A stretch of 64,000 nucleotides of DNA from Botryotinia globosa (taxonomy: Eukaryota; Ascomycota; Leotiomycetes; Helotiales; Sclerotiniaceae), in contig RCSZ01000015.1 in assembly GCA_014898425.1 (NCBI GenBank), forward strand, positions 1,240,001 through 1,304,000. Direction: 5' to 3'. The position numbers and the translations under genes were made by a program. The stretch's first letter is position 1; every line of letters starts with the position of its first letter. This document shows positions 45,001 to 58,553 of the stretch, one piece after another. The notes beneath the pieces are model-generated. The model was not told the origin of the DNA. It searched no databases and saw only the letters and a program-made list of their open reading frames with translations.

Positions 45001-48000
45001 CCCCCTCCCTTTCCCCTCGCCTCCCCCTCGCACCATCCAATCAGCAGTCTATTATCTTCGTTCCATAGATTGATATTCGCTCGAGAGTTAAAGCTGCTAC
45101 ATAGAATACAGCGAAGCACAGGACTGACATGTACTTGTACTACATCTGTCTGATAGGCGCAACACAGAAATGGGGATGGGAATCCCTTCTTGCTATTTTC
45201 TTTTCCGATCTCAATCCCTTCCAATGTTGGTATTGCTATCTAACTTCGTGCAGTAGCGTCTTCGCTTGGCCCTTTCGGTCAACGATAGCCTCGGAGGTTT
45301 TGCTAGATCTTAGCAGCGTTGCACGGATTCCGGATGAAGCTTACTGGTGTGATGGTTGATTACTGTATCGAAATGAGAGGTATATTGCAGAGAATCTCTC
45401 CCAAACATTGTCAAGCACCATTGCCTGACGTGGACAGTAAGCTCACCCATCCCTTGGTAATCCGTAATACGAAACCCCCAAAGGGTACATTGATATGGAT
45501 AAAATGATCTTCAACGAGCTCTATTGGGATCGCTACCCGAGAAAGAAGGATCTAGCCTGAGAAATCCACGAATGATTGGCTGGAGTGCTTGGAAATGCGG
45601 GGAGCATGGAAATTGCGGCACACATGAAAACAGAATAGATCTCATTTCAAGCGCTTCAACGGAGAATTACCTAGGAACCCGTTCGCACTCGAGCCTCTCC
45701 CTGGTCAACTTCAATCATATTACTTCTTTCACTGTAAATTTCCAAAAGAAGATCTATTAAGTACGGCACGCAGCAATGATACATTGGTGAATATCTATCT
45801 TGTCTGGTCCAATTGATTGCGTCTCGGAACAAGGGTAGCAAGGCACGTATCAAGACCACGAGAATAAGAGTGCAGGAACAAACACATAGTCAAGCTACTT
45901 GAGCGGTACGTAAGGTTATAGTGACCATACGGTCCCAATAATCCATAAGCAAAGGAGATTTCTCCAGCTACCACTTCCATCCGACAGTCTGGTCCAGGCT
46001 TTGATGAAATTTGACTGCTTTGCTATGATCTGCATGGAACAATGAGAGTCAGTCACGGTACGTAGCGAAAAGTGTCTATAGCTGACGATCATGAAAAGCA
46101 TGATGTTGCAGTACCGGTACATGTTTTACTCCCCCGATTGGCGAGGAGATCAATGCGGACTCTATGTCCGCTCTTGACTGGATCAATCACAGTTTTGTCA
46201 ATCTGTACGTGTGTCGTGGTTGGCTAATTATAGATCGCGGGTTTAATGACTGTACGTAGGTTTTAGTATTCGATTTTTCATCCACTAACTACAACTAGAG
46301 TCTGCATGTGGAGGAGAAGTCTAAACATGACGGGAAGATGATGCTCAGCTAAGTCACTTGGCACGCCTGCGAACGTCTACCTGTGCGTCCCATAGATGTC
46401 GAGAGAATGTAGCCAACGTTCACACTTCATGTAGGAATTTATCGTTGTCTTCAACGTTTGACACGAGGGGTGAAGAAGAGGATTCACTGATTATCATGTC
46501 AAGACAAGTCAATACATCTGGAGGCTGGACTATTGCACGCCATCTTACAGCCACGAGGCCTTATTCGGGTTTTGAAGATAAGAAAATGAATCGGGATTGC
46601 CGAAAGTTTAAAGGTCTAAGACCAGTCTAAGTCGTAGACAAGATATACGGGTATTTAGGGTTGAAGGCTGCCGAAGTTGGCTAAGTTGGCTAAATTCTCT
46701 TTGGAGGGATTCATTAGCCTGATCATATAAAGGCTTGCATAATGCGATGAGCACATGAGTGTGAACGAGTGGGGAGTGGGGGTGAGGCTGACTATAATGG
46801 TTCTTCAGCTGCATATCAACGACACATCTCACGAGTTTTTACCGCTTTATCTCTGAATTTAGCCATGAACATGATGACGCTTTACCGGTTACCCATCTTG
46901 TCCATTCATTGCTCGTCAGACGGATTCATATTATCGTCGCTATGCATGATGGTCCATAAGACCGGTACGTAAGGATAATTTCAGCCGTCTTATACACAGG
47001 TACGTGAAGAAAAAACGAAAACCATCTAATCAATGATATCTTATCATTACCTAGGTATTGGCATCTATCGAATGCCAATCAATTTTATAGTTTGCACTAC
47101 CGACTTGACACATCGGGATCCTAAAACGGAGATGCAGTCATTGCTGAGCCACACTACAGGTTCTTTCGGACGAATCCATGGATCGTACAGATCTTTCGAA
47201 CGGCTCTCGGGCTTGATCCATGAAATTCTCCGCTTTAATGGGTGATGGTGTACAGTTCGCGGGATGCGTGGGATCATAGCGGTGGCTCATACGCTGCGTC
47301 GCAACTGATAGGCTGACAGGTTGAGCTGTGAGCGAGAGCCTAGAGGTGAACGGACGTTGATGGTGTCCCAGAACTTTCGATGGAGCTTAGAGGAGAACCA
47401 TAAGATATATCAACCATGCCGCTTGTCAACTTCGAACATTAGATGAGACTGCCGAAGTTAGTGCACCATCTTCTTTTTTCATTCCATGTTTTTGCAAATA
47501 GCAGATGTCGAAGAGGTCAACATGATTTGGAGGATTCATTGATATATGTTTACTCTCAATATGGCAAACGATAGCTCGCCACCTGGAATCATGCACCCTC
47601 TTTAGCCTTGGGGGTCCAGTTAGGAGCTTTGTTATGCAGTCTTAATCCCGAAGAGCTTTACGGGGAAACCCCACTACTAGCGCTGTCAATGCTTAATATT
47701 GATTAAAATATCCCGGCAGATCATCTTCAAGAGGGAATCTATATCCTAGCTCATGTCACTTACAAAACTATGAACGCCCACCAAGCACTCGGTTATTGCA
47801 TCCGTCCAATTGAATTCTCTGTTATTCATGGAACATGCCGACTCTTCATCTGGAATCAAGCCATCGTCTGAGTCAAGACTTGTGAGATCGGAGGAGACAT
47901 GACGTTGACGGTCGCAAGTGATGCCTCCTATAGTTACAACCAGACGCTATATAGTATATATGTCCCAAGTAGAGTGCATGTCTCGCACATCCAGTACTAG

Positions 48001-49800
48001 ATCCACGCATTAAACAGTCCAGCGTACCACTAATGAGCCACCCGTTGTAATCCTACCAAAGCATTTTCGATCTCACGCTCTCGGAAACAAAGCCCGCTAA
48101 CCCACAGTATCCGCTCAGTGCGCGTTTTATTGAGCACCCGATCGGACTACGTTCATCGACTTGCAAGGAAAATTCATTTCTGAGCATAGCAATAGCTGAA
48201 GTAGATCTTCAATGCTTTGAGAGGATCTAGCTGAGACCACTGGCCGACCTGACTCAACCCACATCTATCTGTCCAAAGTTGTAGAGGAAAGTTCCTAGTG
48301 TCTCGGCATCCACTGTCGGAAGTCCGTCGCATTGAGTGTCCATAGAAGAGCTGAGATTGAGCAAAGGGATCCATCTAGCCCTATTTCACGCATTGACTTT
48401 TACATTCGATCGTCACTATCTATCTTTACGAGAACTCAGATCAAGAAACTCGAGAGCTCTTCCTTGCGATGACTGAGCTTGCTTTCCAGGCTGAGCCATT
48501 CTTGACTACAATCCACGCGACGCTAGCCCATCACGTTGTTCTACCCCCTTCGTCTTGTCAAAAAGTAAGACACGCATATTCTCCTTCCGATTTATTACCT
48601 CCGGTGACGATCCAATTTGTTTCTAGCAATCCTCGTGCGCTCAGGTTCCACTGTTCCACCCGATTGTGCGTTTTTTTTGTCTCAGTTTCTCTCATCTTTC
48701 CGATGTGTCTCAGTCGCTCTGCCATTCCGAGACATGCTGACTATCTTCTTTTGGGCTATATTTTGCTACGGGCGCATTGCTACCCTTTTGATTGCGTATC
48801 TTCACGTCCAATCGTGAGTTTTTGAGATCAAGGAATCTCCAAGGAGAGATATGTGATCATCTTACACTTCCTATTCGGGCGAGTTCACTTCCTATTTGGG
48901 AATTCTGGCCTGATGTGAATGAGTGTACAGCTTTTTGTATCACTCTAGACTTGGGATAACGTGGAAATGCTTTTCTTTTCCTACGCACGTGGTGAGACGA
49001 AATAAGAGATAGTATTGGAGGTTGTTTTTCTCAAATTCCACATTCGGCGCGTCCTTCCTCTGCCTAGTGAACGCCGGTTCGTGGAAGATAATCTGATGAG
49101 ATTGCGCCACATACTTCATACTCTCCTAGAACTTCTCAATAGAGAAATCAAGGGATAGGCATCAGGCAGATCCTCATCTAGTACTATGTTCAACGAATGT
49201 TCATTCCACGAGTGATATCCTTGAGTTTTCTGCTTCATGTAAAGATTTATATATATCACCAGATTCACACTTTCAAATTCATTGGCTATGCAACATCTCA
49301 AAGTAATGCAGCTATGTACCTATCACCAAATCTCAATCTTTCCCACCATCACCAGTCTCCCTCTGCCCATTTCTCACCATGCTCTCAGCCTCAAGCACAA
49401 CTGCACACACCCGAAATCTCTGCAACCACCCCGCTGCCGTCCGATCCTCATCCTCAATAGCTACACCAACATCAGGAACATGCCGAACTTCCCTGTCGCA
49501 GTTTCGTGTTGCCATGCACTGTAGAAGAATATAATTTCTTTCCTGCATGGGCGACGGAGGGGTTAGACAGTTTTGAGAAATCCTCCTTCGCTTGTGATGC
49601 GTGATATATGTATGTAAGTCTACAGGTATGCAATGTAGATATTAAAACTTGAAAAGTACGCTAAGACTCACCGAGTTGTGGGAATTGGTGTAATCGATTT
49701 CTGGGAGATGGAAATGTAATCTTATACTTGTCGTTTACTCTTTTTGCAATTTTTATCTCCTGAAAACCGGAATCGTTCGTCTCCTATCATTTTATTTTAT
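42001..49800. other. Gene-poor region of ordinary base composition
   Basis: About 7.8 kb read on both strands gave only short frames with no family signature and no plausible exon chain. It is not AT-rich and has few long repeats, so it is not an RIP isochore. CCTAGGTAGG lies at 43888-43897 and TACCTAGGTA at 47048-47057. It may contain non-coding RNA or regulatory sequence; nothing visible proves either. Confidence 0.45.
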
Positions 49801-52106
49801 TTTTGGACAGAAAGATACTACTCATAGGTAAATACACACTGTGTCAAAATCAAACAAATACACATTCTCGTTACAATCCACACACATTCTTCTAGTTCTA
49901 TTCCCACGCAACAACCAACTCCGTGTCCCATCCCCCGTAGCTCCTCCAGATATCTCACCGAATACCGCCGCTGCACAACCCAGCAACTAGTGATCATTCT
50001 ATTCCTCATGGTCACTTCTAAACGGCACATCGTATGTAATAGATATGTATGTCTGATACGTACCTACGTATATTCTAAACTTACTCTTCCCTACCCCTAC
50101 CCTGATTACACTCGCGCAGCACAACATATATGCATACATACATATCTCCAGAATCCAGAATCAAAAGTCTATTTTCCGTTTTTCTATACTTCCCTGAAAG
50201 GCTAACGCCCACTTCACAAGTTCACCCACATATTGCCCGAAGTGTAAATACACAATAGCATATACGATACATGATGTGCATCACATCGCATCGCATCGCA
50301 TCGCATTGCATGTCATACTTCCACTTTAATTCGCATCTCCAAGACTGCACGAGTATGAAATTATCCACGCAGTGCAGTCACTACATGTCATATCCTACGA
50401 TAGATTACATAGCATAGCATAGCATAGCATAGCAAGCCCTTCACACCCACATACCCACATCCCTCTCTCTCCCTCTCCCAATCCTATCTTCTCGTATTTC
50501 CAGAACTCTTGCATGCATACATGCACGCACGCATATAAGTAATACCACACGTGAGGGTTCGAAACGGGGAGTTCGTCCATCCGCACACATACCAATCGAT
50601 CCATCATTCCATCCAGCTAGCATAGCCTATTCTTTCCATTCCCCGAAACCCGCATTCCTTATTTCAATACTCACTACTGATCACTCTTTCCCACCGGTCT
50701 CGGAGTCCGCACCCGAACACCGACACCGATTTCCTGGCTTCCAGTCTCCATCCATCTTATAATTAACCCCAGCCACGACTCTACACTCCCTATCCATCCA
50801 TCCATCCATCCATCCATCCATCCATCCATCCCTTCCACAAAAAAGACACCACCCATCAATGATCACACCCCCTCCTCTCACAAACCACAACCCACAACTC
50901 GCAAACCCTCCAAATCCACACACCCACACCCACACCCACCCCATCAGCACCCCAACCCCAACCCCCTCCACCAACCACACCCCGCACCACCAAGCACCGC
51001 ATCAAACTTCCCGGCTACCCACATATCACATCCAAATCACACCCATCTCACACTCCGCAGCCCCCATCCCACCTCGCACCACCTTCCCCGTCCCGTGCAC
51101 CCACCATGTACCTCCGTACCTCCGTACCTTCGTACCATCATATATATAGAGAGACGAGGTACGTACCTACGCCTCTTCCCTCCCCTCTCCCGTGTTTGTA
51201 GTCCGTTATTTCCGTGTCTATGCGTTTGTTTATCCCATCTCATCCTATCGTATCATATCGTATCGTATCGTAGTTTATGTGAAAAGAAGGAATGGATGAA
51301 TAGATGAGCGAATAAAATTGCTGGACGCTCGAAAGCTACACACTGCTTTTTCGTCTTTAGATGCTTACCTAAATATGCAATTGATACCATCATTTTTGCT
51401 ATCGATGTTTATATTGTTTGATTTGAATGACATCATTCAATATATTGTAATGAGGAATATCGGACGGGAAAATATCTCCTTCACAAAAGAAATTATGTAC
51501 CCGATATGTTGTCTCTTCAAGAATCTCTTTATTACGCCTATAACTACCTACTCATAAACATATAAACATATGAACATGAAAATACTAAATGACATGTAAC
51601 AACACCTTTCAAAAATTTCCCCGGATAACTCCAAAATTGCTTGAGATGATCCAATATTTGAACTCTTCTACGGATATTATTTTAGGAGGGTAGGAATTTC
51701 CTAGCCTGATCGCAGATTTTTATCAATATTACAGAGTGCAGGTATTGCCGATTTAATGACAACATTGTTCCAATTCTACAGATTTCTAATTAAATCTTGC
51801 AATTTTTTATGAGTAGAGTAGCGAATGCCTATACAGGTACAAGTATGATGATTGCTAGCCCCTTAAAATTATGTACCACAACGCCCATTCAGCAAGTAGC
51901 CCAGTACCCAAACGCGCGTCAAAACAGCAAATATACACAAAAAGATAACATTGGCTTATATACTTTGTGCTTCAGCTCGAAACGCCAACTGTGATCATAT
52001 CATGTTAAGGAAGCGAGAAAAGGGCAATTTATTAGCGGATAATTTCCGTCAAGATTACACAACACAGTGCCGCCGGGAGATTTCGGATCTGATATGATTA
52101 TCAAAA
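49801..52106. other. Gene-poor region with microsatellites, then Lon 3' flank
   Basis: Simple repeats include CATCG (50285-50309), CATAG (50404-50432), ATCC (50788-50830), CACACC (50916-50940) and ATCGT (51240-51275). Frames here translate to low-complexity Pro/His/Thr or Trp/Gly strings and are not credible genes. The last few hundred bases should include the Lon 3' UTR. Confidence 0.5.
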
Positions 52107-55100
52107 TCACAAACGACTTTCAATACCCGCAAAATTCTCCTCTCCCGGCCAATGTGCTTCAGGCCAGACGTATCGCATTGCTTCCCAGATGTGTCTAGTG
52201 GCATGTTAGTCTTCGAATGAGAACAGATAAATGGATGAGATTATAGAGAAAATTAAAGCCATACCTGACGTGGATGATCTCTAGGCCATCCTTGACTTCT
52301 TGCGGAACGTCTTTGATACTAAACAGTGTTAGCATGCTGGCTAAGTTGAGAGGAGAACTACTTACTCCTTTCTATTGTTTGCTGGTAACAATACAGTCTT
52401 AACACCGGCACGGAGAGCTCCAATGAGCTTCTCCTTGATACCTCCTACGGCAGTAACACGTCCACGTAATGAGATCTCACCCTATAGAAGATATTAGTGC
52501 CCGTGAACGTACGAGTATTGCATACTGAGACTTACCGTCATTGCCATAGTGGGGGGCACTGCCTTGCCGGAAAACAACGAAATAAGTGCAATAGTGTGTG
52601 CCATTCCGGCAGATGGGCCATCCTAGTCAATTCATTAGCGGATTATAACACAACATCATGGGAAAGCAAACCTTTGGGATAGCCCCTGAAGGACAGTGCA
52701 CATGAATACTCCTCTTCTTCATGATGTTCTCCGATGGGTCATGCGTCAAACCCAGCTCGTACGCATGAGCTTTCACCCAGCTTAGTGCTACCTCGACACT
52801 CTCTTTTAGTACATCGCCCAATTTCCCTGTTAGCTGCACGCTACCGCTTCCTGGCATATCGGCCACTTCGATGAAAAGAATACTGCCGTTTCCACCAGAA
52901 CTATAGGCCACGAGACCTGTGACTATCCCTGGACGACTATTCTTGCAGTTAGTGTTTACATCCTTACACAAGCTTAAGCAAGGTAGTCTCAAATCTTAGA
53001 GACTAAAGATAGTAGATGGAGGGCAAACCTTGTCTTTTCGGCAATTTCTTCATCAAATTTCTCAATACCCAAGATTTCCTCGATATCTTCCACCGACAGC
53101 TTTGGCTTGTAGTTTTCTGTAAAACTGGTCAGTATTCGCTGGCTAAAGATCATGCGGAAAGAGCCTCTACCCGTATGTCCCGAGTCCTTCGCCTCCGCAT
53201 ATTCTACCGCCTTGGCACGACATACGGATCCAATCTCTCGCTCAAGGTTACGGACACTAGGAGTTTAGGTAGTCAGTGAAGTTCTTGCAAGTAGCCTTGA
53301 CAGTGGCAAGATTATACTAGTAACGTAGGGATGGTTCGGTCTATAGGAAAGAGGAATTTAGGGCCATCAATGCTTACCCTGATTCGCGAGTGTAGGATTC
53401 GATGATCTTGGACACAACATCCTGGGTGAACTCGACTTGTCCATCTCCGAGCCCATCTACACGGCGTTAGTGGCCGAATACAATATCCTCAGCTGATTGT
53501 GAAGGCTTACTAGTGCGAATCTGCTTTGGGATTAGATGCTGTGAGGCGATATGTCTTTTCTCAAGTGTCGTGTATCCTGACAAGCTAATAGTTTCCATAC
53601 GATCAAGTAATGGTGGCGGGATGGTATCTAAACTGTTCGCAGTGGCAATGAAAAGAACTTTGCTAAGATCGATTGGTATGTTGACATAGTGATCCGTGAA
53701 TGTGTGATTTTGTTCTGGGTCTAGAACCTCGAGCATAGCAGCCGATGGGTCGCCATGAAAGTTAGAAGTGCTACAAAGAAGTCAGCTACAGGAATGCCTA
53801 CAGACAACAACGTTACTTACCCAACCTTGTCAATCTCATCAAGCAGGAAGACAGGATTTGCCACACCGACCTTTTTCAGGCCATTCACTATCAAGCCGGG
53901 CATTGCTGCCACGTATGTTCTGCGGTGACCTCGAATTTCTGCCTCGTCCCTGACGCCGCCGAGAGAAATCCGATGGAATTTTCGTCCCAGCGCAGTAGCA
54001 ATCGACTTCGCTAGACTAGTCTTGCCTACACCAGGAGGGCCGACAAGGAGCAGAATTGGCGATTTGTCAATTGTCCTCTTGCTTTTGAGAATTTCAACTT
54101 TAGCAGTTGAATTCTCTTCGTCTACTTTGGCAAGTTGTGAATTAACATCATCATTGATACTTTGTTTGAGTTTGAGAACCGCCAAATACTCAAGTAATCT
54201 CTTCTTGACCTTTTCCAGCCCGTAATGGTCATCATTGAGTTGTTTACGGGCCCTCGATAATGTATCGGCGCCAAGTTTATCTTCAGTCATCTCGGACCAC
54301 GGTATCTCAATCAAATTCTCCAGGTAGTTCCGACAGACTTGATACTCTGCCTGAGCTGGTGCCATTTTCTTCAATCTCTTCAGTTCCCGGTCGGCGACTT
54401 TAGCTGCTTCGGGGGTCATCTTTGCGCTATCGATCTTTTTCTTAAGCTCCTCCATTTCATCCGGTTCTTGATCATCATCCTGAGACCCACCATTACCTAC
54501 CGTACTGGGAGGCAGTGGCACGCCCGACATTGATGGTCTTCGCATACGATGTCCGTTTACTCTATTGAATTGCTCGATATCTATGTTTGCGGGGATGTTG
54601 GAGGTTGTGACTGTTGTTATTTTGACGTTATTTTTGATAGTGCTGACTTGACGTTGAAGTAAAAGAATTGCTCGTTCAAGCCGATCCTTGGTTGAGAGCG
54701 CTGCTAAAACCAGTAACTTTTCCTCCAACGATGCCTCGACCACATTCGCCATGAAATCTGCAAGAACTCCGGCCTCTGATACATCCTTCTTTGCTATGTA
54801 AACTTCGAGGCGGCGGGCAAGTACTGGGGAAAGTCCGGCGGCAGTACGAGGTAGGAGGGATGAAAGTCGCAAAAGGGTCAAAAGTTCTCGTGATAGTTGT
54901 TTGAGATGTGCGAAAAGTCCTTGGATAGCTACATCTTCAGTTGGCACATCTGCAAAAGTTCAGTAATTGTTTTGTTTCGATAAACACGATTTTCCTTACC
55001 TTCATCATATAAATATGTTACTTCTCCTTCAAGGAATGGCTTCTCTTGTGTTATCCTATCCACCTTGATCCTGGCTACACCCTCAACCAACAAGGCGAAT

Positions 55101-55483
55101 TCCCCGGAACGACCAGTTGTGCCTTCAACCCCCGATATTTTAGCCGCCACTCCATATCCAAACAGATCATCCTTCGTAGCTCTCGACGGCTTAATATCTA
55201 ATCGTTCTCTGGGTTGTGGGGTTTGCTCATCTCCAGTAATCATCTTTTGTCCATCTTGAGTGAGGAATGGCGAGTTCAAAGGAACGCAGGCAATATTGAC
55301 ATTATCCAATCGTTGACTCGGTGTAGTTGAGGCAGCTCTGCTATAAACTCCCGAGAGCAAAGCTGGAATATCTTGACGTTGACCGGATACTGGAATGCGA
55401 AGGACTATTCCAGGGAGTAGAACGGTCCCTTTCGCCAAGGGAATGATGGGTAAATTTGCGGTCTTCACGGGACCCATACTCAT
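52107..55483 (-). CDS. Peroxisomal Lon protease with PTS1 signal
   Basis: Eleven exons: 55483..55000, 54949..53821, 53770..53511, 53456..53378, 53256..53171, 53116..53029, 52936..52672, 52622..52536, 52481..52366, 52318..52265, 52194..52107. Together they give 911 aa. Order of domains: Lon substrate-binding region ([15 protein letters not shown]...[10 protein letters not shown]), helical linker, AAA+ core with [15 protein letters not shown] and [11 protein letters not shown], then a protease domain. The Ser-Lys dyad is the Ser in [10 protein letters not shown] and the Lys in [13 protein letters not shown]. The last three residues are SRL, a type 1 peroxisome import signal, with no mitochondrial presequence at the start. 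Lon here degrades damaged or oxidised matrix proteins. Introns are mostly 47-121 nt. Two use the less usual donor GTTTGC (52937..53028 and 52623..52671). Confidence 0.93.
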
Positions 55484-58400
55484 GTTGCAGACGGTGTGTT
55501 GATGATAAATGAGTATGTATTATCGTAAATTTGATAAGAAGTCCAAAATTGTATGTATCAGTTGTTGTTAATTGTTCTGAATGGTATATAATCAATCAAT
55601 AGGTTTGCCCAGGTGTGGCAAGAAAGCTTCATCAATAATGCGAACGTCAGTAGAGATAAGGAGCCGAGGTTCGTCATGGTGTACGGGAGTGGATGTGGAT
55701 GTGGATGTGGATGTGGATGTGGATGTGGATGTGGATGGGAAGATGGGAAGATGTAAAAATGGCGGGACTCAATTCCTTTTCCGTTCGCTGTGCTTTTACG
55801 GAGTAAATTATATTCCCCACCAACAACAACACGATATATGTATGTCTTAGAAAACACATGAATCTTCGAGAGACTTCACCGATATTACATATTTCCTGAT
55901 TATTTCGGGTGCGCTTGCTTCATTGAATAAACAATACATACATCCAAATATCCAATATCCATCAGCTGGGTATTCGATTGCCTTCGAAGTGCTATTCATC
56001 TGAGCATGTTGGCCATGCCATTCATTATTCGAGAGCTTCCAAGTTGCGTTTCCTGGGTATATACTAGGTATATACTAGGTATATTCATCTTTCGCATGCA
56101 AGAATTCAAGAAGATCGTTTCCATTCTTTCCTCACCTCACTCGGTGACAAGCTCAAGCCATTTTGGTTGAGTAGCAAAGCAATATGATATGATATATACA
56201 CAGGAGTACATCAGGAATGCTCTTTGCAACAATGGAATGTGGTGGATATCTAGCCAAACACTGTCAGCGATGTTTTGCTCAATCTAATCTGTTTCAGCGG
56301 ACTATAATGCATACACATTTTTGGGCAATTTATCTGATGAGTCTGGGATTCGTCCTTCAATATACTTACTACCCACGAGGAATCTTCTGGTACTTCCTAC
56401 AAGCATGATAGCCAACCCTTATTCGTCAATCGTAGACGTAAATATTAGTGGGCTCGCCTCCCACTTCGAGTTCCGTGTCTTTTCTCCTGCATTGCAAATT
56501 TTTACCCTTTTTGGCACTTTCGAAATGATGAATGGGAATACCGAATCATTCATAAATTGACACCTCACGCCGAGTTCCACGTAGCAAAAGCTCGACTTTG
56601 TGGGTTCGAGGTTTGAGCGGGAAGAACGAGAGTAGAATGGGTATATATTCTCTTGTATATCACTAATAATTCAACATACATTAATGCCATCTCGCTTCCA
56701 AACGACGGTTAGAGGCTAGGCTAGACTATGGGTGGGTACAATGAACAAGAAGTAATTTTTTGATTATGCACCGTATCTAGGACTAGGATTATATCTTCTG
56801 AAAAGACCAGCCTCTCCAAAACGATTCATGTGGGTATAGGGCACGCCGCGAGAGGCTAATATCGATCTGCTCGAAGTGGATGTAAGTTTGTAGCAACATG
56901 TAATTAATAGCAATTGTCACTTTGCTTTGATGTCCTGTCACGATTCTTTGTTATATCTTGAAAGTTTGGGCGAGTATCAAACAACTTCTGGTCATCTAAT
57001 ATCCATGAACAGTAAACAAATTACCAATGGAGTTCCATTTGGAATTCGTCCAGGCAGAGATTCGAGCTGAAACACGGATATTCAGCATGGCGAGGTATAC
57101 AACAGGCAACCTTAGACATCGAAAACGTAAAGCCGACACAGGCTCGACAGAGAGTTGATCAAACGAAAGAACTTCGAGAGGTCAAAATGTGTTGCAGTTC
57201 TTGAAAGCAACTAGGATGATGAAGATATTGCGATTTATGATGGTGTTATTGCAGTGCAGTTCTCGCTAAGATGTCAGACTTTCGCGGCAGAATTCTTACT
57301 TGAATTGTATCCATTAGGATGAGTGATACCGAGCCTCGAAAGAAATCTTAAGATTGATGCTACGACAGAGTTTCGAAGTCGATGACCCACGGATGCCAAA
57401 TTACTTAGCTTTCAAAACTTTGGATTCGAGGATCTTGGACGATATACGTTGCTCAAGGTGGGACTCTATTTAGATACTTTTCCATATGCACCCCTCATTA
57501 CAACTCAACCATACAAATGTGCCACTTTGGGGTGCTGAAATTGTAATAGCCACTGAGCATACTCTCGGCCTCATTCGATATTGACTTCCACGGTACGCCG
57601 CGAAACAGCATATATCTGTGGTTGTGCTAGAATCCGAAGAGCAACTGTCTAGATTTAGCCATCTCTTGAAACGATATGACGAAATCAACACTCGCGAGAC
57701 TCTCTGATGACTCCAAAAGTACTAGGTATGTTTCTTTGAAGTACATGATAAACATAGACATCAATAGTCAGCAGTACATAAGCTCGAACAAGGAATTGGA
57801 ATGTGTTCTTTGCAGCAGGCAGGGGGGTTAGATGACTGACTGATGGACGGTACAGTAACCTTACAGTAAGCGCGGGAATCACCAGTCGATCCTCCTTCAT
57901 CGCAAATGCAGGTACCAATGGATCACAGCAACCACATCAACGACCTCGGGAACTCCAATATAATTCTCTGACAATCATCAAGTTTGATAATTGATACAAG
58001 TTTTCCTTGAAAAGTTTCGAGAAATCTAAGAATCTTGATTTGGCGATTCGTATATCAGGTTTCGGTTCAATTCAACACGTTCTCCAAAATCCTATGGTTC
58101 CAGCTGCCACTATACCAATAATAAAAAGTGGCGAAGCTAAATTTCCAATCGAGGATCTTTGGTTACATCTCACAAATCCCACAGCCTCTTTGAGATATCA
58201 TGCAAGACTCTCTACAAATAATTAAATTTGTCCTGAAGTCGCATCCTTTGCTCGCGATCCAATTGGGTTTGTACGTGTCCAGAGAAATAAGTGTTTGGTA
58301 ATGTAGAAATAGATCTTGTCGTGGGATTCTGGCCCCCGGAAATATTACCATTCTCCTCTTCTGAGTTGCGGCGTAATCAAATGGATTGAAGTACTCATTA

Positions 58401-58553
58401 CAGCTTACTTCTTTTCATTGAAGTTCTTCCATACCCTCTGTCATGTACTTTTGAAACCTTTTCGACCTTTCTTGTTGTTTCTTTTCTCTGTCGTTCCCTT
58501 CATCAAGCTCTCTCGGTCGTTGCGTCGTGGAGCCTTTAATTTCTCTCTTTGTC
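55484..58553. other. Intergenic region between Lon and the surface-protein gene
   Basis: Starts as the Lon promoter. A GGATGT hexamer array (about nine copies) lies at 55690-55737, and TATACTAGG repeats at 56060-56085. Between 56100 and 58500 only short unrecognised frames occur. No gene is supported. Confidence 0.5.
55690..55737 (+). repeat. (GGATGT)n hexanucleotide array
   Basis: About eight to nine perfect copies, located about 200 bp upstream of the Lon start. Confidence 0.88.

Noticed and set aside
50565..50590. GGTTCGAAAC word resembling a tRNA B box
   Set aside because: No cloverleaf could be drawn from the preceding 70 bases. No tRNA gene was recognised anywhere in the window.
50681..51149. 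Opposing frames around 50.7-51.1 kb
   Set aside because: Trp/Gly/Val and Pro/His/Thr repeats are translations of ATCC and CACACC microsatellites.
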